From: JAYWGN01 sp043778255
GTDB taxonomy: Bacteria; Bacteroidota; Bacteroidia; Chitinophagales; Chitinophagaceae
DNA: 15,887 bases
Assembly (NCBI GenBank): GCA_043778255.1
Contig: JAYWGN010000056.1
Coordinates: 1-15,887 of the forward strand
Direction: 5' to 3'
How positions within the stretch are numbered: the first letter of the stretch is position 1; each line of letters opens with the position of its first letter. Below, piece by piece: positions 8,882-14,644 of this stretch. Made by a program: the position numbers and the translations under genes. The notes under the pieces were generated by a model. The model was not told the DNA's origin, did no database searches, and worked only from the letters and a program-made list of their open reading frames with translations.

Positions 8882-10233
8882 TTAATTTTCATTTTTATAA
8901 AAAAGTCATAAATATAATTGCTATTAAATTCCATTTTAATATCAGGTTTTATACCTACATTTTCTAAATTAGGAAATTGTTTAGTAATTACTCTTTTAGT
9001 TGTTGGTATATAATAATAATAATTATTGTTCTCGTCTGTATATTCTTCATCATCTAAAAAATCAACTGCCCCTGATGTTGACTCACCATAGACTATCACT
9101 TTGCTACTTTGTTTAAAATCCATTATCATTAACTCTGCTGCACTTTGGCATTTGTAATTAACAATTAGTGACACTTTTTTAGGGTAAGGCATTACATTTT
9201 GTTGAATATATAAACTCCCAGTATCATAATAGGAGCTATTAATATGTGCATACATTTTTAATAATGTATTTTCTATATTTTTTACTCTTAGGCTATCTCT
9301 TTGTCTTTTTCTAACTTCCAGTCGTTCTTTGTAAAAATTTATTTTTTGTAAAGTAGGATAAACATATTCACTTTGCCGTTGTATTGGATTAGTATATATG
9401 TAAGGTAGCAATGATTGATATATGTTTGTATAACCCCCGACGTTATCTCTAATATCTATTATCAAATGGTTTGTGTAGGCTAGTTTCACTTTATTTGCCT
9501 TTACCAAAGAGTCCAGTATAGTTGTATATTCACCTTCACAGGATGGTATTTTTATTACTATAGTATTAGAATCAATTATACTCAATTGTGGTGTTTCAAC
9601 AATTGTACTATCCATAATTATGATTTCATTTTTTTTAATCCTTCTAAATTTCATTTCGCCTTTAATAATAAATGTAGAGTCGTTTGCAAATTCAGCATTT
9701 TTGTATATAACATAAGACCTATAAGGATGATTAAATTTACCAAAGTAAACCTTACTGTTTTTTTTTCTTTCTAATTCAAAACAAACATTTCCCTTTTTTA
9801 AAAAAGCTTTAGTTTTACTATCAAAAGTATAACCTATTAACACGTTTGTATTTTCTTTATTAATAACAATTATACAACCATTTAACTCATCTATCCAATA
9901 TTCATTTAATTGTCCGCTATGATAAGGTTTTATAACGTTTTTATAATTACGTTCGTAAATAGTATCAGCTTTATAACTTTTATTTGGAAATGTATAATGC
10001 CTCAAATGGTTGTCATTAAAAAATTGAAAAATAAGAGCAATTTGTTTTAATGTATCTTTTTCTTTATTTTTTATATGAAAAACATATTTATCAAATGATG
10101 ATTTAATTTTTAAATCTTTGTATCCAGGGTAAGTACTTTTAATATTACTAACTACTTCATTAAATAATTTATTTTGGGCATTAATTGCCAAATTAACATT
10201 TATAAAACAAAAAAAAGTAATTATTAATTTCAT
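8878..10233 (-). CDS. Secreted S41-family peptidase of the lanthipeptide operon
   Basis: The 451-aa protein starts with a signal peptide (about residues 1-19, ending INAQ). Family marks are FFNDNHLRHY (~71-80, candidate catalytic His at 76), LIIDIRDNVGGY (257-268), NYKCQSAAE (359-367, candidate nucleophile S364) and GESTSGAVD (383-391). In CtpA-type S41 enzymes a catalytic Lys sits in the TFGKG motif; here that position is Ala (A389). The H76/S364 arrangement fits the tricorn/IRBP-like branch of S41 better, but this is inference. No PDZ domain is evident. It overlaps lanA by 1 bp (TAATG) and the kinase by 4 bp, so it is firmly in the operon. It would act in the periplasm or outside the cell. 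Possible roles are trimming the exported peptide, degrading it for self-protection, or producing a signal for the kinase; the sequence does not decide. Confidence 0.85.
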   Translation of the reverse strand: MKLIITFFCFINVNLAINAQNKLFNEVVSNIKSTYPGYKDLKIKSSFDKYVFHIKNKEKDTLKQIALIFQFFNDNHLRHYTFPNKSYKADTIYERNYKNVIKPYHSGQLNEYWIDELNGCIIVINKENTNVLIGYTFDSKTKAFLKKGNVCFELERKKNSKVYFGKFNHPYRSYVIYKNAEFANDSTFIIKGEMKFRRIKKNEIIIMDSTIVETPQLSIIDSNTIVIKIPSCEGEYTTILDSLVKANKVKLAYTNHLIIDIRDNVGGYTNIYQSLLPYIYTNPIQRQSEYVYPTLQKINFYKERLEVRKRQRDSLRVKNIENTLLKMYAHINSSYYDTGSLYIQQNVMPYPKKVSLIVNYKCQSAAELMIMDFKQSSKVIVYGESTSGAVDFLDDEEYTDENNNYYYYIPTTKRVITKQFPNLENVGIKPDIKMEFNSNYIYDFFIKMKIK

Positions 10234-10439
10234 TATGAGAGGCAGTTTGTTTGACCATCATATTGTTTAGTCCTACGGGGATTTCCAGTACATTTATTTG
10301 GGTCTTGTGAAACATCTTCAGTCCTATTGTTATTGGTTCCGCCATTAATCATTTCCATATTTTGCTCATTAAGCAATACAATGGTTCTTTTGTTAAGGGT
10401 AAGCTTCGGAGTTGGTGTGTTGTTGTTTTGGGGTTTCAT
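10233..10439 (-). CDS. lanA: Class I lanthipeptide precursor peptide with double-glycine leader
   Basis: This 68-aa peptide has a 34-residue leader ending in INGG (31-34). The segment KLTLNKRTIVLLNEQNMEMI fits the leader type of Bacteroidota class I lanthipeptides (Lys-Leu-x-Leu-x-Lys-x-Thr-Ile, then an acidic/amide stretch and GG). The LTLNK part probably takes the role of the FNLD box bound by LanB. The 34-residue core (35-68) is polar and basic, with Cys only at 50 and 66 and Ser/Thr at 35, 40, 44, 51, 57, 64 and 68, ending in TNCLS. Two rings are possible, with Cys50 served by T40 or S44 and Cys66 by T51, T57 or T64. The gene is first in the operon and its stop overlaps the S41 peptidase start. 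No second copy of the precursor is seen in the window. Confidence 0.88.
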   Translation of the reverse strand: MKPQNNNTPTPKLTLNKRTIVLLNEQNMEMINGGTNNNRTEDVSQDPNKCTGNPRRTKQYDGQTNCLS

Positions 10440-10482
10440 TTTTGTTGTTTTTATTTTATGTAAAATATTTTTATAAAGTTGG

Positions 10483-10514
10483 CACTTTTTATTTACACTT
10501 TTATTGTAATTACA
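10483..10514. promoter_or_regulatory. Candidate operator upstream of lanA
   Basis: Forty-four bases upstream of the lanA start there are two near-identical direct repeats, CACTTTTTAT (10483-10492) and CACTTTTAT (10496-10504), 13 bp apart, followed by the perfect palindrome TGTAATTACA (10505-10514). LytTR regulators bind paired direct repeats, so this is a reasonable place to look for the binding site of the operon's own regulator. I found no clear Bacteroidota promoter (TTTG, then TAnnTTTG) here; TATTTTAC nearer the gene is only a weak -7 match. Confidence 0.25.
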
Positions 10515-10576
10515 TCAATTGGGGTATTGTAAGGGTAAATTTGTAGCGTTTTTTTCGGTTATTGGATTACCTTTTT

Positions 10577-10786
10577 TTAATTACTTTTATTTTTCGCTTT
10601 CATTTTACTTGTAAGTACAATAGCAACTATTATACTAGTTGATAAGGGTACAGCTTTTTTTAACTAAAACGCCCATATTTGCTTTATTTAAAGTAAAAAA
10701 ACCTTCAAATGCCCATAACACTAATAACCCAGCAATAAGCCCAATTATATAAGCATTACATAAAATCCAATTTTTTTTGTTTTCAT
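10577..10786 (-). pseudogene. Small two-helix membrane protein gene interrupted by two indels
   Basis: Three consecutive frames together spell a coherent 68-aa protein. The ATG frame gives MKTKKIGFYVMLI and stops at a TAA. Two bases out of step the reading continues as IGLIAGLLVLWAFEGFF and then TLNKANMGVLVKK. After a run of seven A (T7 at 10655-10661 on the plus strand) a third segment returns to the first frame: AVPLSTSIIVAIVLTSKMKA and KNKSN, then TAA. Removing one TA from the TATATA stretch (about 10746-10751) and one A from the A7 run restores one frame with two membrane helices and a basic C-terminus. It lies 28 bp after the barrel gene and 137 bp before lanA, on the same strand. It is either a recently inactivated gene, a gene needing recoding, or a sequencing artefact in simple repeats. 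Function unknown; a role in immunity is only speculation from position. Confidence 0.55.
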
Positions 10787-10814
10787 TGTTTACATTTTTT
10801 GAGTAAAAATATTT

Positions 10815-11405
10815 TTATAGTTTGTAAGTTAAGCCAATATTTAAAATACCATTATAGCCTGCACCAATTTCGGCTGCAAAGCCAATTTTCCCATTTGGGT
10901 AATACTTTACCCCAATTACATTTAGTTGAAATGCAAAACCCGAACCTGCATCTTTTAGTTTTTCGGGTGTACCTGTACCTAGGTCAGCCTCACCATCGGC
11001 ACCCAAATTAAAAAAGCCAATACCTGCACCACTATACAATTGTACTTTTGGTTTAAGTATATAATAAAAGTTGCTATTAACCAACATAGTAAATAATCTA
11101 ATATTATAGTGGTAGGTATTACCCCCAGGCTCGGTTAATTGTTTACTTTTTGCTTTGCTATATGCGGCTATTAAGCCTAACGATATTCTTTTGCTTATAC
11201 CTTTTTCGTAATGTAAAGTTAATGGCCCAAACGGACTAAAAAATCCTTTTTCAACATCAACACTTAATGCCAATGCCGGTATGTTAGGCCAACTATACCC
11301 TAATGCTATAGTATTGGTAAGGGGTTGTTTTGTAGTTGTATTTTTTTGAGCGGTTAAGCTAAGTATTATTATACTTGCTAGTAAAGTTAGGGTTAGGGGT
11401 TTCAT
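10815..11405 (-). CDS. Probable outer-membrane beta-barrel protein
   Basis: The 196-aa protein has a signal peptide (MKPLTLTLLASIIILSLTAQ, about residues 1-19) and then alternating hydrophobic and polar strands rich in Gly and aromatics. Examples are NTIALGYSWPNIPALALSV, FTMLVNSNFYYILKPKVQLY and a C-terminal strand GAGYNGILNIGLTYKL. The Gly-rich, strand-like pattern and the terminal TYKL fit the 8-stranded outer-membrane beta-barrel superfamily of Bacteroidota. It follows a strong terminator (11429-11462), so it probably has its own promoter within about 25 bp or depends on read-through. It is the last intact gene before the lanthipeptide operon. Specific function is unknown. Confidence 0.72.
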   Translation of the reverse strand: MKPLTLTLLASIIILSLTAQKNTTTKQPLTNTIALGYSWPNIPALALSVDVEKGFFSPFGPLTLHYEKGISKRISLGLIAAYSKAKSKQLTEPGGNTYHYNIRLFTMLVNSNFYYILKPKVQLYSGAGIGFFNLGADGEADLGTGTPEKLKDAGSGFAFQLNVIGVKYYPNGKIGFAAEIGAGYNGILNIGLTYKL

Positions 11406-11428
11406 GTATATTATTATTTTTGTTTAAT

Positions 11429-11462
11429 AAAAAAGCAAGTATAGGCTTTCGACTATACTTGC
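11429..11462 (-). terminator. Rho-independent terminator
   Basis: A perfect 10-bp stem is formed by GCAAGTATAG (11435-11444) and CTATACTTGC (11453-11462) with an 8-base loop. On the minus strand it is followed directly by six T (11434-11429). It lies 17 bp after the stop of the Cys-rich protein gene and should end that transcript. Confidence 0.85.
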
Positions 11463-11479
11463 CTTGTTTTGTTTATTTA

Positions 11480-11989
11480 CTAAAAAGCTACTTCAATTGT
11501 ATTGCCCAAATCAGTAGTTTTGTAAGTACCTTGGGGTATTACTCTCTCCACTGCACCTGTTTCATTATTATAAATAGTAAAAGGCTCGTCAATTGTAAAT
11601 ATGCTAAAGTCTTCTCCTTTAAATGACGGCTCAGTTTTAATTGAGGCTGGAATTGATAAAGATAATTTATCATCGTCAACAGTAAAGGTTAGTTCTATAT
11701 CACCTACTTTGCCACTAGCTACTTTAGACACACATTTTACACAATCGGGTGTAGTGCCATCAAAGTTACATAGTACACATGCATAAGCACCTTTGGAGCA
11801 AAACCCTAATCCTTTTTTGCAGTCAAACTTTGGCCGCTTTAAAGTAATAGTAGGAAGTATAATTTTAAGGCAACATTTAATTTTACCCTCTATTGAAGGT
11901 ATATCACTTTTTGGTGTTGGGTTATTATTAGCTATAAAGCTTGATAAGCCTAACCCTAGGCTAATTAGTACAATAAAAATTGGTTTCAT
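11480..11989 (-). CDS. Secreted cysteine-rich protein of unknown function
   Basis: The 169-aa protein begins with a signal peptide (MKPIFIVLISLGLGLSSFIA, about 1-20). The next part holds all eight Cys: 39, 40, 57, 64, 71, 74, 83 and 86. They include two C-x2-C pairs (CVLC and CVKC) that suggest disulfides or metal binding. The C-terminal ~80 residues have no Cys and look beta-rich (GDIELTFTVDDDKLSLSI, EPFTIYNNETGAVERVI, TYKTTDLGNTIEVAF). I do not recognise the family. The gene has its own 99-bp leader, shared almost exactly with the gene starting at 14466, and its own terminator. The start is supported by the conserved GGTTTCATAATTGTA context on the plus strand, found at four places in the window. 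An even number of Cys fits an extracytoplasmic disulfide-bonded protein. Confidence 0.72.
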   Translation of the reverse strand: MKPIFIVLISLGLGLSSFIANNNPTPKSDIPSIEGKIKCCLKIILPTITLKRPKFDCKKGLGFCSKGAYACVLCNFDGTTPDCVKCVSKVASGKVGDIELTFTVDDDKLSLSIPASIKTEPSFKGEDFSIFTIDEPFTIYNNETGAVERVIPQGTYKTTDLGNTIEVAF

Positions 11990-12008
11990 AATTGTAAACT
12001 TTTGTTTT

Positions 12009-12107
12009 TATAATTTCCCTACTCGATTAAAGGGCTTTCGGGTTATCCCTCTTACAATTAACATTTACCACACCTGCAGTTGTTGTATTTATTAGTTGCG
12101 TTGTAAA
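12009..12107 (-). promoter_or_regulatory. Shared 99-bp leader, copy 1 (upstream of the Cys-rich protein)
   Basis: This stretch matches 14488-14586 at 98 of 99 positions (the difference is 12026 against 14505). It ends 19 bp before the start codon of the gene at 11989. Similarity goes on upstream with small gaps: AAATATGCA, then TATATATTT, then ACAACGC in both copies. The TATATTT part resembles the Bacteroidota -7 element TAnnTTTG, so the 99 bp are probably mostly 5' untranslated RNA. On the minus strand it contains GGGATAACCC and CCCTTTAATCGAGTAGGG, two possible adjacent stem-loops, and an 18-codon open frame (12008-12064) ending 18 bases before the main ATG. It may be a cis-regulatory RNA or a duplicated promoter segment. 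Confidence 0.6.
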
Positions 12108-12143
12108 AATATATAAGATGCATATTTGCTTTAGAAATTAGTA

Positions 12144-12172
12144 ACATCAATTTAGTTGATGTGCTTATAAGC
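12144..12172. repeat. Tandem palindromes between two transcription units
   Basis: ACATCAA (12144-12150) and TTGATGT (12156-12162) form a perfect 7-bp stem with a 5-base loop. The perfect palindrome GCTTATAAGC (12163-12172) follows immediately. They lie about 30 bp after the stop of the gene ending at 12200 and just upstream of leader copy 1. There is no T-tract on the minus strand, so they are a poor Rho-independent terminator. They could be an operator for the downstream leader promoter or a weak 3' hairpin. Confidence 0.4.
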
Positions 12173-12199
12173 AACTGTAAGTATCAATTATAGTTACTC

Positions 12200-12685
12200 C
12201 TATTTAAGCTTTAACTTATACTTTAAGTTAAATAATAACCAGTTTGCATTTACGCTATTTTGGGTTGTAAACATTAAGCCAGTATTTATATCTATGGAAT
12301 TTTTTGAATCTAATTTTATTTGGTAACCCAACCCCACATCAATCAGCGGTAAGGTTTGGGCTATATGTTGTACACCCATATTAAGTGTTGTAAATAGGGT
12401 ATGGGCTGCACCAAAATACTGCACTATACCTACTTTGTAAAATATTGGGTTGTACTTAATATTAGTAAATTCCTTTACATTGGTGGTTACGTTTTCATAC
12501 TGTAAATTTAAGTTGGTCAATTTGCTAATACCATACTGTAGGTTAAAGCTAAACCCTCTTACGTTTTTTAAATTACGACTTAATGAGCTGCCTACAATAC
12601 CACCTGTTGCAAAGTGTAGGCTGTTTTTTTGTGCATTTACTTGTAAGCAATACATACATAGAGTAATTAATAATAAGTGTTTCAT
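12200..12685 (-). CDS. Small probable outer-membrane beta-barrel protein
   Basis: The 161-aa protein has a signal peptide (MKHLLLITLCMYCLQVNAQ, about 1-18) followed by amphipathic strands typical of small outer-membrane barrels: SLHFATGGIVGSSLSRNL, GFSFNLQYGISKLTNLNLQY, FYKVGIVQYFG, LIDVGLGYQIKLDSKNSID and a C-terminal WLLFNLKYKLKLK. It starts only 3 bp after the stop of the 256-aa barrel gene upstream, so the two are co-transcribed and probably act together. The exact function is unknown. Confidence 0.72.
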   Translation of the reverse strand: MKHLLLITLCMYCLQVNAQKNSLHFATGGIVGSSLSRNLKNVRGFSFNLQYGISKLTNLNLQYENVTTNVKEFTNIKYNPIFYKVGIVQYFGAAHTLFTTLNMGVQHIAQTLPLIDVGLGYQIKLDSKNSIDINTGLMFTTQNSVNANWLLFNLKYKLKLK

Positions 12686-12688
12686 TTT

Positions 12689-13459
12689 TTATTTGGTTTT
12701 ATTTGTAATATTTAATAATTTAATGGGTACGCCTACTTTAAGCCCATAGCTACTTGCCCTTGTTTGTAATATTAAGTTTTCTTCTCTAAAGTAGCTAGTT
12801 TGCAGCCTGCCGTATTGCAAATACAAATTGGTACGTAACATTGGCTTAAGTCCTATATTATAAAACAGATCAATGGTTAATTTTTGTTTCTTGTTTTTGT
12901 TATACACATCAAACCCAACTGTAGGGGTTACAAATAATGCAGGCCCAAGTTTATGTAAAAAGCCTTCATAATAAAAAAAATACCTATCACCACTAAAACC
13001 AAATCTAATTTGGTTTACATTAGGATCATTATAATATTCTTTTGTTCTATTAAAGCCTATTGCACCGCCTATACCATACCGTAGTTTAATTTTTTTTTGT
13101 TTTAGTATATTAGTTTGTTTTTCGTAAGTATAGCCTATTAATACCCCATTGGCTCCACCATGGTACCTATATATAATTTTTTCCTCTTGCAAATCTTCTG
13201 TACTTACAACTAAATTAAAGCTAGTATGAAATTTAAAATTAGATACAGAAAGCTTATGGTTTTTATACTTAAAATCAACCCCACGGGTTAAATCAAATTT
13301 ATTAAACTGTGGGTAGTACACAATACTATTTGCTACATCTTTAGCATATAAGGTAGAAAAACCCGCTGCTACCATACTTGTATTGGGTATTATATATAAC
13401 TGCTGAGCAGGTGCAATAATTGTGTAGCTAATGGATAGTAGTAATAATAAAGTTTTCAT
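12689..13459 (-). CDS. Probable outer-membrane beta-barrel protein
   Basis: The 256-aa protein has a signal peptide (MKTLLLLLSISYTIIAPAQQ, about 1-19). The mature part consists of alternating strands with many Tyr/Phe and Gly: GVDFKYKNHKLSVSNFKFH, GGANGVLIGYTYEKQTNI, LRYGIGGAIGFNRTKEYY, FGFSGDRYFFYYEGFLH and LFVTPTVGFDVYN. It continues to SSYGLKVGVPIKLLNI near the end. This pattern fits a barrel of about 10-12 strands. It lies between the larger secreted protein (stop 53 bp upstream, with a hairpin between) and the 161-aa barrel (3 bp downstream). Family and substrate are not recognisable from sequence. Confidence 0.7.
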   Translation of the reverse strand: MKTLLLLLSISYTIIAPAQQLYIIPNTSMVAAGFSTLYAKDVANSIVYYPQFNKFDLTRGVDFKYKNHKLSVSNFKFHTSFNLVVSTEDLQEEKIIYRYHGGANGVLIGYTYEKQTNILKQKKIKLRYGIGGAIGFNRTKEYYNDPNVNQIRFGFSGDRYFFYYEGFLHKLGPALFVTPTVGFDVYNKNKKQKLTIDLFYNIGLKPMLRTNLYLQYGRLQTSYFREENLILQTRASSYGLKVGVPIKLLNITNKTK

Positions 13460-13474
13460 ATATTTTAGTAATTT

Positions 13475-13502
13475 AAGCCCATTTGCAATAGCAAATGGGC
13501 TT
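13475..13502. terminator. Intergenic hairpin, possible terminator or processing site
   Basis: A perfect 12-bp stem, AAGCCCATTTGC (13475-13486) and GCAAATGGGCTT (13491-13502), has an AATA loop. On the plus strand it is followed by T5, AA and T7. On the minus strand, the direction of the flanking genes, only TTAAAT follows, so termination of the 317-aa gene would be partial at best. It may reduce read-through into the two barrel genes or protect an mRNA end. Confidence 0.5.
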
Positions 13503-13512
13503 TTTAATTTTT

Positions 13513-14466
13513 TTAATAACCAAATTTAATATTCATTAAAGGGAATGAGTAAGGGTTTGTTAATCCACTAGTAACTGCATACTTAAATTGTACAGTAAAG
13601 TCGTATTTAACTAAAAGCCTTGTGCCTTCATAAGGTCTCCATTGTATAATACTTTGCAAACTAAAATTTTGGAGTCTTGCATCAACCTTTTCGCTTTTTG
13701 TACAGGCCTGGTACCTTACATTACCCTCTAAGTACATATAAGCACTTACCTCGGGCGCTGTATTTGGATTGCCACCAAGCACACAAGCCTGACGGTTTTT
13801 TCCTTTACTTTGCAGCGAAAAGTATATTCCTACACTTTGATATACTAATTTTAAATCGCCAAACTGCAACGCTTTGCCATCAACTGGGCATGTTTTGTCT
13901 ATTACTTTATGCCATCCTTGGCTCAATTTATTAGAATAAACTGTTGCATTTTTACATCTAAATGTTTGGTCGTCGCTATCATCTTTTGGTTCACTGTTGT
14001 AATCTTCAACTTTTACTTCACCATTTTCAATTTTTTTAAGTACCTCCAACACTTCAGTTTTATCTAATATAAATTGCATTACCTCTTTGCTTTCGGTATT
14101 GCTATTTACTAAGTTTGTGTAGGCATTTTCTACATCATTTTTTACTGCTAAACATTTGTTATTTTTAATGTCAAGCTTAATGTAAAAGCTACCAATTGCA
14201 ACAATATAATCTTGGTTTAATATTGTTTGCAAAAATTCTGGAATTTCTTCTGCTGTTATTTCTTGTTTGGAAAGTGTTTGTACAGCCGAGTTTTTTACAA
14301 CTGCCTCCAAGCTATTTCGCTCAGCAGGGTTGTTGGCAAAGTATTCATAGTCTGTAATAGTAGGAAATGTTACTACATTTTCCTTAATGGTTGCATTTTG
14401 TGCATTTACTTGTATGCCAATAGTAAAGAGTACTATTAGCATTAAAAACAATTTTTGTGGTTTCAT
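13513..14466 (-). CDS. Secreted protein of unknown function
   Basis: The 317-aa protein has a signal peptide (MKPQKLFLMLIVLFTIGIQ then VNAQ, about 1-23). The N-terminal half (24-~170) is acidic and mostly helical. It includes FLQTILNQDYIVAIGSFYIKL (in pieces), a 'VAIG..YIKLDI' pattern I have seen in hypothetical proteins of Bacteroidota, and ends in a Glu/Asp-rich linker EPKDDSDDQ. The C-terminal half (170-317) has four Cys (FRCKNA, KTCPVD, RQACVL, YQACTK) and strand-like segments, probably an extracellular beta domain. It is the first gene after leader copy 2 and is followed by two barrel genes on the same strand. Surface display or binding is plausible but unproven. Confidence 0.7.
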   Translation of the reverse strand: MKPQKLFLMLIVLFTIGIQVNAQNATIKENVVTFPTITDYEYFANNPAERNSLEAVVKNSAVQTLSKQEITAEEIPEFLQTILNQDYIVAIGSFYIKLDIKNNKCLAVKNDVENAYTNLVNSNTESKEVMQFILDKTEVLEVLKKIENGEVKVEDYNSEPKDDSDDQTFRCKNATVYSNKLSQGWHKVIDKTCPVDGKALQFGDLKLVYQSVGIYFSLQSKGKNRQACVLGGNPNTAPEVSAYMYLEGNVRYQACTKSEKVDARLQNFSLQSIIQWRPYEGTRLLVKYDFTVQFKYAVTSGLTNPYSFPLMNIKFGY

Positions 14467-14487
14467 AACTGTATTTTATTTTTTTGT

Positions 14488-14586
14488 TATAATTTCCCTA
14501 CTCGGTTAAAGGGCTTTCGGGTTATCCCTCTTACAATTAACATTTACCACACCTGCAGTTGTTGTATTTATTAGTTGCGTTGTAAA
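14488..14586 (-). promoter_or_regulatory. Shared 99-bp leader, copy 2 (upstream of the 317-aa protein)
   Basis: It is identical to 12009-12107 except one base. It ends 21 bp before the start codon at 14466, and the start-codon context is also alike (GGTTTCATAACTGTA on the plus strand, 14459-14473). The same two possible stem-loops and the same 18-codon frame (14487-14543) are present; the single base change is silent in that frame (AAT against AAC). Upstream, CATATATTTACAACGC gives a -7-like TATATTTA. The second small frame seen in copy 1, ending NNCRCGKC, is open here too but lacks an ATG. Confidence 0.6.
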
Positions 14587-14644
14587 TATATGTGCATATT
14601 TATTTTTAAATTTATATTTTACACCAGTTTCAATATGGTAAGTA

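Noticed and set aside
10233..10439. Precursor considered as an unmodified class II bacteriocin because of the GG leader
   Set aside because: The operon carries intact LanB and LanC, and the leader fits the Bacteroidota class I lanthipeptide type, so a lanthipeptide is much more likely.
12058..12123. 21-codon frame ending NNCRCGKC considered as a second precursor peptide
   Set aside because: It has no leader or GG site, the ATG is missing in the second copy, and it overlaps the conserved leader. I kept it only as a possible leader peptide.
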